Numbered from the stretch's first letter, positions 1 to 7,480 are shown. The stretch is DNA of 7,709 nt from Desulfosporosinus sp. UBA4726 (GCA_002404215.1 DHJG01000201.1:1-7709), one strand, 5' to 3'. The notes: a model not told the origin generated them from the sequence alone. A program made the numbers and translations.

Positions 1-105
1 ATTATTGCGAGTGATCTATTCCTTACGTCCAGCGGCGCACTGACCGGAATACGGGACATTAGGGTAATAGATACCACAACCAACGACCTTTTCGACCCGA
101 TTTAG
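1..105 (+). CDS. 3' end of an unrecognised plus-strand gene (partial)
   Basis: The first frame is open from the window edge for 34 codons and ends with TAG. The tail is hydrophilic to mixed, contains LFLTSSGALTGIRDIRVIDT, and ends NDLFDPI. I do not recognise the family. The frame looks coding because its composition is protein-like and it stops 50 bases before a strong hairpin (156-198) that could terminate it. It converges on the minus-strand operon that fills the rest of the window, so it probably belongs to the flanking genome and not to the defence cassette. The opposite strand is also partly open here, so the call is tentative. Confidence 0.45.
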   Translation: MIASDLFLTSSGALTGIRDIRVIDTTTNDLFDPI

Positions 106-155
106 GCTTAACCGGCTGCTTTTAAAACGTAAGCGTCAAATAACAAAGTCTATAG

Positions 156-198
156 AAATAGAGCAAAAACCAGTGTGAACTTGGTTTTTGCTCTATTT
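156..198. terminator. Bidirectional intrinsic terminator (17-bp perfect stem)
   Basis: The arms at 156-172 and 182-198 are exact reverse complements (AAATAGAGCAAAAACCA and its complement) around a 9-base loop. Each strand carries an A-run in the left half of the stem and a T-run in the right half, so a transcript from either direction forms a hairpin with a U-rich 3' arm. It lies exactly between two convergent transcription units: the plus gene ending at 105 and the minus operon ending at 285. That position and the perfect symmetry support a shared terminator. The run of T after the stem is short, so efficiency is uncertain. Confidence 0.75.
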
Positions 199-210
199 AC
201 AGGCTTCTTG

Positions 211-237
211 GTGATGGGAAATGGGGAACCCCATCAC
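211..237. repeat. Nested alternative hairpins
   Basis: GTGATGGG (211-218) pairs with CCCATCAC (230-237). The inner segment ATGGGG-AA-CCCCAT (221-234) is itself a perfect dyad that competes for the same right arm. It lies between the last minus-strand gene and the terminator at 156-198, so on the minus transcript it would be a 3' UTR structure met first by RNA polymerase. There is no U-tract after it, so it is not a classical terminator. The rest of 199-284 shows nothing else recognisable. Confidence 0.4.
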
Positions 238-284
238 TGCGGAAACCATCCAACTGGAAAAATTGCTTCTTAGTAAGTCTTATT

Positions 285-464
285 TCATGGCTTTCTATAG
301 ATATTTAGACCGATCTTTATATCCTCTTTCTCTGGGATGGACACATTTCCTTCAGTCGAACTAATAATAATGCTTTTCCCCGAAGCCGATTTTCCAAATT
401 CCTTTGAAATATCGACAGTTATCGTCAATATACTGCCATCCAACTTCATTTCACAATTCTTCAT
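285..464 (-). CDS. Small 59-residue protein of unknown function
   Basis: The frame can be opened at 509, but the start chosen is ATG at 464. It is preceded by AAGGAG (480-475) with a 10-base spacer, and using it removes an overlap with the upstream gene. The protein begins MKNCEMKLDGSILTITVDIS, has an alternating hydrophobic pattern suggesting a small beta-rich fold (ILTITVDI, KSIIISS, IKIGLNIY), and contains a glycine/serine-rich segment (GKSASGKSIII) that is not a proper Walker A motif. There is no signal peptide, membrane segment or cysteine cluster. It is the last gene of the minus-strand run, 31 bases after the 98-residue gene. I cannot assign a function. It looks like a conserved small protein and not a chance frame because of its ribosome binding site and operon position. 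Confidence 0.7.
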   Translation of the reverse strand: MKNCEMKLDGSILTITVDISKEFGKSASGKSIIISSTEGNVSIPEKEDIKIGLNIYRKP

Positions 465-495
465 GGGAATTTCACTCCTTTGCATTGTTTTCCAG

Positions 496-792
496 TTAAT
501 AAATTTCACTCATGAGTTCATAACCATTTTCAGTAAATAGATAGTCAATTACCTTGTCCTCATCTTTAAACGATACCCGACAGTGTCCAATCAGGCAGTT
601 CGCTTCTTTTTTGAACGTCATCTCCCGATCACCAAAATATTGGGTATCAAGTCTAACGGAGTAAAAATCCTGCTTGTTCAGATGTATGGTACGAATAAAA
701 TTGAGAATATCGATAGAAATCACTTCATCAACTGTTAAACAATCGAATTCTCTTTTCATCATTTTCTTGAGTTGAAGTTCATTGTATTTCAT
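496..792 (-). CDS. 98-residue protein of unknown function
   Basis: A frame from a TTG at 810 is possible, but ATG at 792 is preferred because AGGGGG (805-800) sits seven bases upstream and nothing comparable precedes the TTG. The protein starts MKYNELQLKKMMKREFDCLT, is charged and soluble, and has no signal peptide or membrane helix. A helical N-terminal half is followed by a more beta-like half (FYSVRLDTQYFG, CLIGHCRVSF) and a helical tail ending ENGYELMSEIY. The start overlaps the end of the preceding small frame (779-892) by 14 bases, a typical operon arrangement suggesting translational coupling. The family is not recognised. It may belong to an older operon that the mcrBC cassette interrupted. 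Confidence 0.7.
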   Translation of the reverse strand: MKYNELQLKKMMKREFDCLTVDEVISIDILNFIRTIHLNKQDFYSVRLDTQYFGDREMTFKKEANCLIGHCRVSFKDEDKVIDYLFTENGYELMSEIY

Positions 793-892
793 CTCCGTAC
801 CCCCTATCAATCATTATATTTTTAAAATCCCGTAAGCTCTCTTCTCGTGGAATATTTTTAATAAGAACAAATGGTTTTTGTTGCTTGCTTAT
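779..892 (-). pseudogene. 37-codon small gene with ATA where a start is expected
   Basis: The open frame between the TAG at 901-899 and the TGA at 781-779 reads as a believable small protein (SKQQKPFVLIKNIP, then EESLRDFKNIMIDRGYGDEI). It has no ATG, GTG or TTG near its beginning. An ATA at 892-890 follows a very purine-rich ribosome-binding stretch (GGGAGGGGAGGAGG, then AGGAG), exactly where a start is expected. A single G-to-A change would turn ATG AGC AAG into ATA AGC AAG. It may be a gene inactivated by loss of its start codon, a gene using the rare AUA start, or a sequencing error. Its end overlaps the 98-residue gene by 14 bases. The product family is not recognised. Confidence 0.45.
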
Positions 893-898
893 GAACTC

Positions 899-994
899 CT
901 AATTATCCTCCTCCCCTCCCACGATAGCAAAGTAATCCAATATATCACCCACCCTGACATGTCTTTGGAACCGAAAGCCGCGTTCATGTAGCCA
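899..994 (-). pseudogene. 3' remnant of an unrecognised gene after mcrC
   Basis: Directly after the mcrC stop (TAA, 997-995) the same frame stays open for 31 codons to a TAG. It encodes a convincing protein tail: WLHERGFRFQRHVRVGDILD, then YFAIVGGEEDN. There is no start with a ribosome binding site; the only internal GTG (VGDILDY) would give 17 residues. Its last codons (GGA GGG GAG GAG GAT) double as the ribosome-binding region of the next small frame, which suggests it is the true end of a gene followed by an operon partner. It is probably the distal part of a gene whose upstream part was separated by insertion of the helicase-mcrB-mcrC cassette; a candidate upstream part lies at 7709-7602. 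A readthrough extension of McrC is less likely because McrC is full length without it. Confidence 0.45.
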
Positions 995-995
995 T
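991..995. other. Left copy of a 5-base direct repeat flanking the cassette (hypothetical)
   Basis: The minus strand reads ATGGC here, overlapping the last base of the mcrC stop. The same five bases occur at 7602-7598, in the same reading phase relative to the two gene fragments outside. If the cassette inserted into a gene, this pair could be the target duplication or recombination core. Five bases recur often by chance, so only the in-phase position makes it notable. Confidence 0.25.
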
Positions 996-2029
996 TAGAT
1001 TGCTATCATTGCGGCTATACTTTCAAGCTGAGCTTGAATTTCAGACCATTCAGCACCCAAATCAAGTGTTTTGACGCTGATCCGATTGCCGCCGATCATG
1101 TAGTCGTTATCGGGAGTAATGTCTTCATCAGTCTTGGCGTATAAAAGCATCCCGCTTACATTTCCGGTCCCACAGCAATCCATATTTTTGACATAAGTAA
1201 ATATCTGATACAGGTTGCCCGAGATAATGGTGGTACTGTTATATAGCGTATTCATTTGCATGGTGTGCCCGTAATACTTCGTGTCGATGATCAGTGTTCT
1301 GCTGCCATTGGTAAGCATAATGTCAGATTTCATGGCCGGTAGAAAATCAAGAATTCCGTCATCAACATTCCAGTCGATATAAGCAGCACGAGCAGAATAC
1401 TGCGGATACTCTCGTTTGAAATAACCGAGGACGAATTTCTCATACAACCGGTGCATTTGCTGTTCATCTAAATACTGAGCCATCTTATATTGGCCGTTCT
1501 CAGTCGTCATCAAAAGTCCTTTGATCACAAGCCAGCAGATATTTACCAACAATTTATAAGTGGCGTTATTTCCGTGATAATTAAGGGCACTCCAATTGAT
1601 ATGGAATGCATCAAGTGTACTGACATTTTCAAAAGATAGAAAAAACCTTCGTAATGCCTTACGATTTTCTGGTTTTACGTCTCCACACCGAATTAAAAGT
1701 TGCATAGTGGTTTTTAATATTTGGTTTAGTAACGTATTTTCCGAGAACAAATCGTAATGACAAACCATGCGCCGTATTAAAAAGGTCTGATGCTTAACAG
1801 AATCCGTCATGTCAATTTTGCCACGCAAATTACCAAGTGTTTCTGTCTGCCCGACAAAGTCTCTATGCAAGCCTCGCTTTATTTGATTGGAAACACCACG
1901 AATTAGAATCGCCGCCATTAAATCATGGACATTTTCAAAGTCCTCAGATTTAACACTGCTGAATCCTGTTTCATTCAGGGTTTGATATGCATAGGCCAGC
2001 ATATAATAGACATTTTTCATCCTAATCAT
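995..2029 (-). CDS. mcrC: McrC-like nuclease subunit of a modification-dependent restriction system
   Basis: This is the cytoplasmic endonuclease partner of the McrB motor in type IV restriction, cutting DNA that carries modified bases. At 344 residues it is close to E. coli McrC. The N-terminus (MIRMKNVYYMLAYAYQTL) and GNLRGKID (66-73) are typical of the family, and the C-terminal half holds a PD-(D/E)xK nuclease core. Visible candidate catalytic residues are E197 (LYEKF), D236 (KSDI), D249 and K251 (IIDTKYY), and Q275 (NLYQIF). The core appears intact, so the enzyme should be active. The start ATG overlaps the mcrB stop as ATGA (2029-2026), implying translational coupling and balanced subunit synthesis. 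A second ATG three codons in is possible. Family assignment is firm; target specificity lies in McrB. Confidence 0.93.
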   Translation of the reverse strand: MIRMKNVYYMLAYAYQTLNETGFSSVKSEDFENVHDLMAAILIRGVSNQIKRGLHRDFVGQTETLGNLRGKIDMTDSVKHQTFLIRRMVCHYDLFSENTLLNQILKTTMQLLIRCGDVKPENRKALRRFFLSFENVSTLDAFHINWSALNYHGNNATYKLLVNICWLVIKGLLMTTENGQYKMAQYLDEQQMHRLYEKFVLGYFKREYPQYSARAAYIDWNVDDGILDFLPAMKSDIMLTNGSRTLIIDTKYYGHTMQMNTLYNSTTIISGNLYQIFTYVKNMDCCGTGNVSGMLLYAKTDEDITPDNDYMIGGNRISVKTLDLGAEWSEIQAQLESIAAMIAI

Positions 2030-4080
2030 GTAATAGCACCACGTAATTTTCGAGACCAGTGTTCCTCCTTCGACAGTTCGTCAAACCAATATTCTTTTAT
2101 CAGTGGTATGAGTTCATATTCCACCAACTCGGAGAGCCACCCATCATCAATAGTATCCCCACTACAAAAATAGCTATGGCCAACACAGAAGCCTCTGCCC
2201 AACGATGCATCGTCCGATATAATACGGTTCATCGCCTCAACAGTTTCCACCAGTCTGTCCAAATTCTTGTTTGCCAGGGCTGCCTGATAGCGTTTAAAGC
2301 CAGCATTTCCGAAGGCTGGCTCAAATTCATAAAAGGCAAAGCGCCGACGTAGTGCATAGTCGATCATAGCAAGGCTGCGATCCGCAGTATTCATCATTCC
2401 TATAATGTAGACATTATCCGGCACGGAAAATTGCTCGTCTGAATATAAGAGACGTACTTCCTTGGCACGTTTATCATTCTCTATCAACATCAATAACTCT
2501 CCGAAAATCTTACTAAGATTTCCTCGGTTGATTTCATCGATGATGAAGAAGTATTCTCTATCATCTGGTTCTGCTTCTTTGCAAAATTTGTAGAATGGTC
2601 CCTTTGCCAAAGAGAAGCCGCTTTCTGTTGGTCGATACCCCATGATAAAATCTTCGTAACTGTAGCTTTGGTGAAATTGAACCACCATAACTCTGCTGGT
2701 ATCCTTTTCACCCATGATGGAATAAGCTAATCTCTCTGCTGCATAGGTTTTACCTACGCCAGGTGCACCCTGCAGGATAATATTTTTCTTTCTGATCAAA
2801 AGATTATTGAGGGTATTATAACGTTCCTCGGTGATGAATACTTCTGACAAAAAGTCTTTAGCACTATAACTGTCGTACTGAGACACTTCGTCGTCAAGGA
2901 TGAGCACTTCATCGGTCGTGGCAGCGAACATATCCTCAAGTCGTTTGTAGTAGTCAGTGTATGGGGTAATATTCGTGAGCGTTTTCATTACGATTTGACC
3001 TTCATGATCCCATTCGCCCTTATTCGTCCAGTCCACCTTATGAATATGGCGATATTCTTCTCTCGATTCGTCAAAAATGTAATCAGACGTAACGACGCCA
3101 CGACCGATAATCTTTTTTAAGCCTTTCTTGACGAAAATGACGTCGCCTATTTTCATTTCATTAACAAACTGCCATGTTGCGTGTCCTGAGTTTTTATATG
3201 AGTATTCTTCGCCATAGGTGATTTTCATTTTTTCCTTCATGGACTCTTTAGTGGGGTATTGATTCAAATCGCCCAATTCATCCCAACCAATGCCCATTAT
3301 ACCTTTGGTATAGAATTCATCCCACAAATAGGATCCTTCACCTGGAGCATACATCCAATAACACTTCTTGTCTGATCCTTTATCCAGAGTTGTAGGGCCT
3401 TGATGAGTTTCACGACGCTCCTTAAGAATATTAACCCATTTGAAGAATATCTCACTCGCCAATTCGTCTGTCATTTCCACTTCCATACCTTTTACGGTAA
3501 GTGTCCAAACTCCTCTGATCGCCTTATCAATCAGCCCTTCATAAGTTAAATAATTCCTTGCCCAAGCAACCTCGTTGTCAAATTTTTTCCCGCCCGTTTT
3601 TCCTCTTGTTTCAGTAATAACATCGTTTTCAAGATTGAGGTCTCGTGCAATTTGAACACGAACCTTCTCTGGAGTTGCCGAACCGCCTAATTCTCTTAAA
3701 GCATTAATTAGAGGTGCAAACCATTGTATAAAGTTTGCTTTGGACATCTTTACTTCGTCTGTAGCTGTTCCAGCATACTCTTTCAAGAATTTCGCGTACA
3801 AAATCATACCGTTTGAATAGGCTTTATTGCCAGCTGATAAGTCAACCTCTTCAAAATTGGGAGCCGAAATAATTTTATTGTATGCCTGTTCAAACTCAGA
3901 TGAAGAGATATAGTAAAACAAATCCGTCTGTTCAATATCGTCAAGTTTAAGTTTAAATGTGGCATTTTTAAGCGCATTGGAATACGCAGTAATAGTTCCT
4001 GATTTATATGGATCGCCGTTTGACTTCTTTTGATTACTCATCCAATTTTGAAATGCTGTCTTTAAATAAGCATTGTTCAT
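2026..4080 (-). CDS. mcrB: McrB-like AAA+ NTPase with Mrr_N and EVE/PUA-like reader domains
   Basis: This is the motor and DNA-recognition subunit of the McrBC pair. It has 684 residues against about 460 in E. coli McrB; the extra length is N-terminal. Residues 1-105 are helical and resemble the SAM-like core-binding fold of tyrosine recombinases (weak inference). Residues 115-203 match an Mrr_N winged helix (LGGSATPEKVRVQI, WARNYLTYEGLID, RGVWTLTVKG). Residues 238-380 look like an EVE/PUA-type modified-base pocket (YWMYAPGEGSYLW, GIMGIGWDELGDL, GDVIFVKKGLKKIIGRG). The AAA+ domain starts near 415: Walker A GAPGVGKT (438-445), Walker B FFIIDEINRGN (511-521), the McrB signature MNTADRS (563-569) linked to GTP use in E. 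coli, arginine-rich ALRRRF (576-581), and GRGFCVGHSYF (628-638). It overlaps mcrC by four bases. Confidence 0.93.
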   Translation of the reverse strand: MNNAYLKTAFQNWMSNQKKSNGDPYKSGTITAYSNALKNATFKLKLDDIEQTDLFYYISSSEFEQAYNKIISAPNFEEVDLSAGNKAYSNGMILYAKFLKEYAGTATDEVKMSKANFIQWFAPLINALRELGGSATPEKVRVQIARDLNLENDVITETRGKTGGKKFDNEVAWARNYLTYEGLIDKAIRGVWTLTVKGMEVEMTDELASEIFFKWVNILKERRETHQGPTTLDKGSDKKCYWMYAPGEGSYLWDEFYTKGIMGIGWDELGDLNQYPTKESMKEKMKITYGEEYSYKNSGHATWQFVNEMKIGDVIFVKKGLKKIIGRGVVTSDYIFDESREEYRHIHKVDWTNKGEWDHEGQIVMKTLTNITPYTDYYKRLEDMFAATTDEVLILDDEVSQYDSYSAKDFLSEVFITEERYNTLNNLLIRKKNIILQGAPGVGKTYAAERLAYSIMGEKDTSRVMVVQFHQSYSYEDFIMGYRPTESGFSLAKGPFYKFCKEAEPDDREYFFIIDEINRGNLSKIFGELLMLIENDKRAKEVRLLYSDEQFSVPDNVYIIGMMNTADRSLAMIDYALRRRFAFYEFEPAFGNAGFKRYQAALANKNLDRLVETVEAMNRIISDDASLGRGFCVGHSYFCSGDTIDDGWLSELVEYELIPLIKEYWFDELSKEEHWSRKLRGAIT

Positions 4081-4086
4081 TAACTT

Positions 4087-4094
4087 ACCTCCCC
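4087..4094 (-). promoter_or_regulatory. Strong ribosome binding site of the mcrB-like gene
   Basis: GGGGAGGT on the minus strand lies six bases before the ATG at 4080, a near-ideal Firmicutes Shine-Dalgarno. It fixes the start of the McrB-like protein and shows that the gene can be translated independently of the helicase gene 99 bases upstream. No convincing -35/-10 pair or terminator was found in 4081-4179, so co-transcription with the helicase is likely. Confidence 0.8.
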
Positions 4095-4179
4095 AATCAG
4101 GTTCTTATGGTTTTCATCTATCACTAGCGCCATTTATTTCATTCTGCGAATGTACCTGAACCCTAGCCTAATTACAAAA

Positions 4180-7100
4180 TTAAACCTTCACCGTCTTCTT
4201 CATCACAAACCCAGGCAACGACTCCTTCATCTTCCACACAATACTGATCGGTGCCGAACCATAGTGACTCTGAAAGTCTGCCAAACCAATACAAGTATAG
4301 GGTGAAGTAAGCTTCTCCTCCTCTTTGTATTCCCTCACAAAGAACAACACATTTCCGCCATTAAGCGATTGGTTAATATACCTCTGGCCTGTGACCGATT
4401 CCTCTGTCGTTCGGCTCTGGGATTGCCAATGAAATAATTCCTCATTAATCGAATAATCCTGATACATTGTTGAAGGGGAATAATCCTTTTCCGACTTATT
4501 CAAGGTCACGAAGAAAACGTCCAAATTCTTTTCACTCAGGTAGAGAACTCCTTCCCTGAAAGAGCTCTTCTTTTGTTCCGTATGTTTCCCAAGTGCCACC
4601 AAAATTTGATCTGAGGTATACGAGCAATATAAATCTAGCGGACTTTCATTTCCTAATTCAGGCAGTGACTTATCAACGAAATCGATTTTCACATACTGAT
4701 AATCTAGTAAGCCCAAGAGTTCCTCATAAAGGAAGGGATCATTAATCACCCAGTAAATGGCTGTTTCAATCGATAGAAAACGATTGCCCAGATCAGCCAA
4801 ACCCTTGCCGAACAGTGTATAGTAAAACATGGAAAGCATGGTTCTTTCCACGGCTGGCAAAGGCTGCGCCAGAATCCCTTTGCTCAATTGTATCTGAGGC
4901 AGGATCGTCAGGATGAAACGAATCCAGCGCCTAGAATTTATGGAAGATAATCTACCGAGTGCAGGGGCCAACAAACGCTCCCTTTCTTCATCTACTTCAT
5001 ATCCCTTGAGTAAATCAGCCTGAGCCGACAGTCCCACCACAGTAACCTTCTTGCTATAAACATCTTGCGGCGTTACATGGTAACCCTCAAAAAACTCCCT
5101 GACATTCAGCTCTCGTTTGATCTCTATGAAGTCATGGAGCTTACTGATCAAGTTTCGTTTATTATTAACCGCATTGCGAATGTTCTCTAAAATATAGTCC
5201 TGGGCCTGCTTTTCTAATTGGATGGAGCATCCTCTAGGTACATTGGCAAAGCCATGCTTGATTTCATGCTCGACTGTTTTCCGTGTCCTGGATAACAACG
5301 CTTTGAATCGATCTTCAAATGAATACTTCTTGTGAGCTTGTCCTACGAAGTCCAAGACCGTCAGGGCTTCTTTCCCCTCACTTAGTCTTAAACCACGACC
5401 CAGCTGCTGCAAAAAGACGGTTAAGCTTTCCGTCGGGCGTAGGAAAAGCACCGTATTCACCTCGGGAATATCGATTCCTTCATTATATATATCCACCACA
5501 AAAACGAACTTGATTTCCTTTGTTACTAGGCGACGCTTCACACTATCCCGAACACCGTCCTCAGATTCTGCAATGAGAAATTCCGAGGGGATTCCTGATT
5601 TGTTGAAGATCTCGGACATAAATTCCGCATGCTTTTTGGTCAGACAGAAACCAATTCCGATGATCTCCGCACGTTCTAGGCAATACTTTTCAATGGCCTT
5701 AACGACATTCCCGACGCGTTTAACCGCGACCGCTCGTTCAAAAACAAAGAGGTTTTCTATTTCCCGTTCGTCATATTTTCCAGCAACCCAACGCACGTGA
5801 CTTAGGTCAACATTATCCGTCACACCAAAATAATGAAACGGACTGAGCAGCTTTCGTTCAATCGCTTCCCATAACCTGATTTCGGCAGCAATCCTGCCCT
5901 CAAAATACGAATAGATACTTCGTCCATCCGCTCTCTCCGGTGTTGCCGTTAGCCCCAACAAAATCTTCGGTCTGTAGAAATCTAAAAGTTCTTGATAGGA
6001 CGGGGCAGCCGCATGATGGAATTCGTCAATCACAATATAATCATAGAAATCTGACGTGCTGATCTCTGTCAGCTCTTTGGAGTTAAAAGATTGGATCGAG
6101 ACAAACAAGTGGTCAAAACTGTCGGGCTTTAGCCCTCCGACCATCATCGAGCCAAAGTTAAGATCCTTAAGGATCCCTCGAAAGCAGGCCAGACTCTGGC
6201 TTAGTATCTCCTTACGATGAGCGACAAAGAGTAGTCTATTTGGCTTACCCGGGTTCGCCCTACAAAAGTCCTTGTAGTCAAAAGCCGCAATCACAGTCTT
6301 ACCGGTACCCGTGGCTGCGACGACCAAGTTTTTGAACGAGTGATGGACTTCCCGCTCCGCTTTCAATTTGTCCAGAATCTCCTGCTGATAGTAATAGGGT
6401 TTAATGTCAAAGTTAAACGCCACGTTACCCGCTTCATCCTGACTGGTTCTTCTCTCGGACTTTAAAGCGTTTCTCAAGCGCTCGGAATCAATCGCCGCAA
6501 TAAAGGGTGTAAACTCAGGATTATTCCAATACCCTTCAAACGTGGCTCGGATTTTCTCTAGGATATCTCCAGAGTCATATTGAGATAGCTTAATATTCCA
6601 TTCCAACCCACTGGTCATGGCTGACTCAGAAATATTGGACGACCCGATATAGACGGTACTGAATCCTGTATCTCGCCAAAAGACATAGGTCTTGGCATGA
6701 AGACGAGTCCGTTCTGTGTCATAGGAAATATGTATTTCTGTATTGGACAGTTTACTGAGCTGCTCGACCGCTTTAAAATCAGTGGCCCCCAGATAAGAGG
6801 TCGTAATGACCCGCAATTTGCCGCCATTGGCTGTAAACTGAGTCAGTTCATTGATGATCAACCTTAAGCCACTCCACTTGATAAATGACACCAGAAAATC
6901 AATCCTATGACTGCTTAAGATTTCCTTTTTAAGTTCTGAAACCATGCTTGGCTCATGAACAGCGCCGGTAAAGAGAGAGTTCTCTGAGATGGAAGTGTCT
7001 GGTCTGACGATCTTTTCAGAACCGAGCAAGGCTGTTTGTCTGCTGGCCTTTATGTCGACCAGGGATAACAACACCTGAGCATCTTGTTGAATGAGGAAGC

Positions 7101-7410
7101 TCTTAACTCTTTTCAAGGTGGCTTCATCTTTTTTGAAACTAAAGCTCCCTTTTTGAATGCATTCTGTAATGTACTGCAAAATCCCGTTACATAGATTAAC
7201 TCGGTCTCTGACGATGGTATCCCCTTCGTCGATATAATTAAAGATCTCGCGTAGGATTCTAGTTAGGTAATCTGCTAGAATCTTAGAAGACTCAGCCGAA
7301 TCCAGGGGGTGGGTATCTTTTATTACAAGCTCTTGATCGACTTTATTAAGGTTTTCATTAATGATACCGTTAATGATTTGTTCGTATAGGCCATATATAA
7401 TTTCGGACAT
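4180..7410 (-). CDS. PLD nuclease / SF2 helicase / DUF3427-type fusion protein
   Basis: This 1076-residue cytoplasmic protein combines a phospholipase-D-like nuclease with a DEAD/DEAH-type DNA helicase. Residues 1-140 are a helical leader. A PLD domain follows (about 150-290) with one HxK motif (H238, K240), GSSN (256-259) and E270; a single HKD implies a dimeric active site. The helicase core (about 335-700) shows motif I ATGTGKT (366-372), motif II DEFHH (462-466), motif III TAT (488-490), motif V-like NEGIDIP (643-649) and motif VI QQLGRGLR (668-675). The remaining 370 residues match the DUF3427-type tail, with HWQSQSRTTEESVTGQRY (994-1011) and VLFFVRE. All motifs are intact. The start ATG follows GAGGTG. 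It lies 99 bases upstream of mcrB on the same strand. Families of this architecture recur near defence genes; its substrate is unknown. Confidence 0.9.
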   Translation of the reverse strand: MSEIIYGLYEQIINGIINENLNKVDQELVIKDTHPLDSAESSKILADYLTRILREIFNYIDEGDTIVRDRVNLCNGILQYITECIQKGSFSFKKDEATLKRVKSFLIQQDAQVLLSLVDIKASRQTALLGSEKIVRPDTSISENSLFTGAVHEPSMVSELKKEILSSHRIDFLVSFIKWSGLRLIINELTQFTANGGKLRVITTSYLGATDFKAVEQLSKLSNTEIHISYDTERTRLHAKTYVFWRDTGFSTVYIGSSNISESAMTSGLEWNIKLSQYDSGDILEKIRATFEGYWNNPEFTPFIAAIDSERLRNALKSERRTSQDEAGNVAFNFDIKPYYYQQEILDKLKAEREVHHSFKNLVVAATGTGKTVIAAFDYKDFCRANPGKPNRLLFVAHRKEILSQSLACFRGILKDLNFGSMMVGGLKPDSFDHLFVSIQSFNSKELTEISTSDFYDYIVIDEFHHAAAPSYQELLDFYRPKILLGLTATPERADGRSIYSYFEGRIAAEIRLWEAIERKLLSPFHYFGVTDNVDLSHVRWVAGKYDEREIENLFVFERAVAVKRVGNVVKAIEKYCLERAEIIGIGFCLTKKHAEFMSEIFNKSGIPSEFLIAESEDGVRDSVKRRLVTKEIKFVFVVDIYNEGIDIPEVNTVLFLRPTESLTVFLQQLGRGLRLSEGKEALTVLDFVGQAHKKYSFEDRFKALLSRTRKTVEHEIKHGFANVPRGCSIQLEKQAQDYILENIRNAVNNKRNLISKLHDFIEIKRELNVREFFEGYHVTPQDVYSKKVTVVGLSAQADLLKGYEVDEERERLLAPALGRLSSINSRRWIRFILTILPQIQLSKGILAQPLPAVERTMLSMFYYTLFGKGLADLGNRFLSIETAIYWVINDPFLYEELLGLLDYQYVKIDFVDKSLPELGNESPLDLYCSYTSDQILVALGKHTEQKKSSFREGVLYLSEKNLDVFFVTLNKSEKDYSPSTMYQDYSINEELFHWQSQSRTTEESVTGQRYINQSLNGGNVLFFVREYKEEEKLTSPYTCIGLADFQSHYGSAPISIVWKMKESLPGFVMKKTVKV

Positions 7411-7414
7411 GTTG

Positions 7415-7420
7415 CACCTC
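7415..7420 (-). promoter_or_regulatory. Ribosome binding site of the helicase gene, overlapping the upstream stop codon
   Basis: GAGGTG on the minus strand is four bases from the ATG at 7410. Its first G is also the last base of the TAG (7422-7420) that ends the NUDIX-like remnant. This shows the helicase once followed the hydrolase gene as a tightly coupled operon partner. Confidence 0.75.
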
Positions 7421-7443
7421 TAAATCATGACTTCCTTTAGTTT

Positions 7444-7457
7444 TTCCACAAGTGGAA
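7444..7457. repeat. 14-base dyad upstream of the helicase
   Basis: TTCCAC-AA-GTGGAA is a perfect inverted repeat 34 bases before the helicase start. It could be an operator half-site pair, but it also lies inside the NUDIX-like remnant, where it encodes IPLVE, so it may be accidental. Confidence 0.3.
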
Positions 7458-7480
7458 TATCTGCAGGGGCAAAGTCAAAT

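Noticed and set aside
337..540. Plus-strand open frame opposite the small genes
   Set aside because: It overlaps two minus-strand genes with good ribosome binding sites and has no ribosome binding site or protein-like composition of its own.
899..997. Readthrough extension of McrC past its TAA, because the frame continues in phase for 31 codons
   Set aside because: McrC is already the usual length and ends in a typical way; the downstream stretch reads as the tail of a different protein and runs into its own stop.
2490..2711. Minus-strand frame inside the mcrB-like gene
   Set aside because: It overlaps the Walker B coding region in another frame and contains no recognisable motif.
5319..5800. 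Two plus-strand frames inside the helicase gene
   Set aside because: They lie opposite conserved helicase motifs; their composition (rich in R, S and P) is that of an antisense shadow.
7473..7478. TTGACT as a -35 box for the helicase operon
   Set aside because: No TATAAT-like hexamer occurs 16 to 18 bases downstream.
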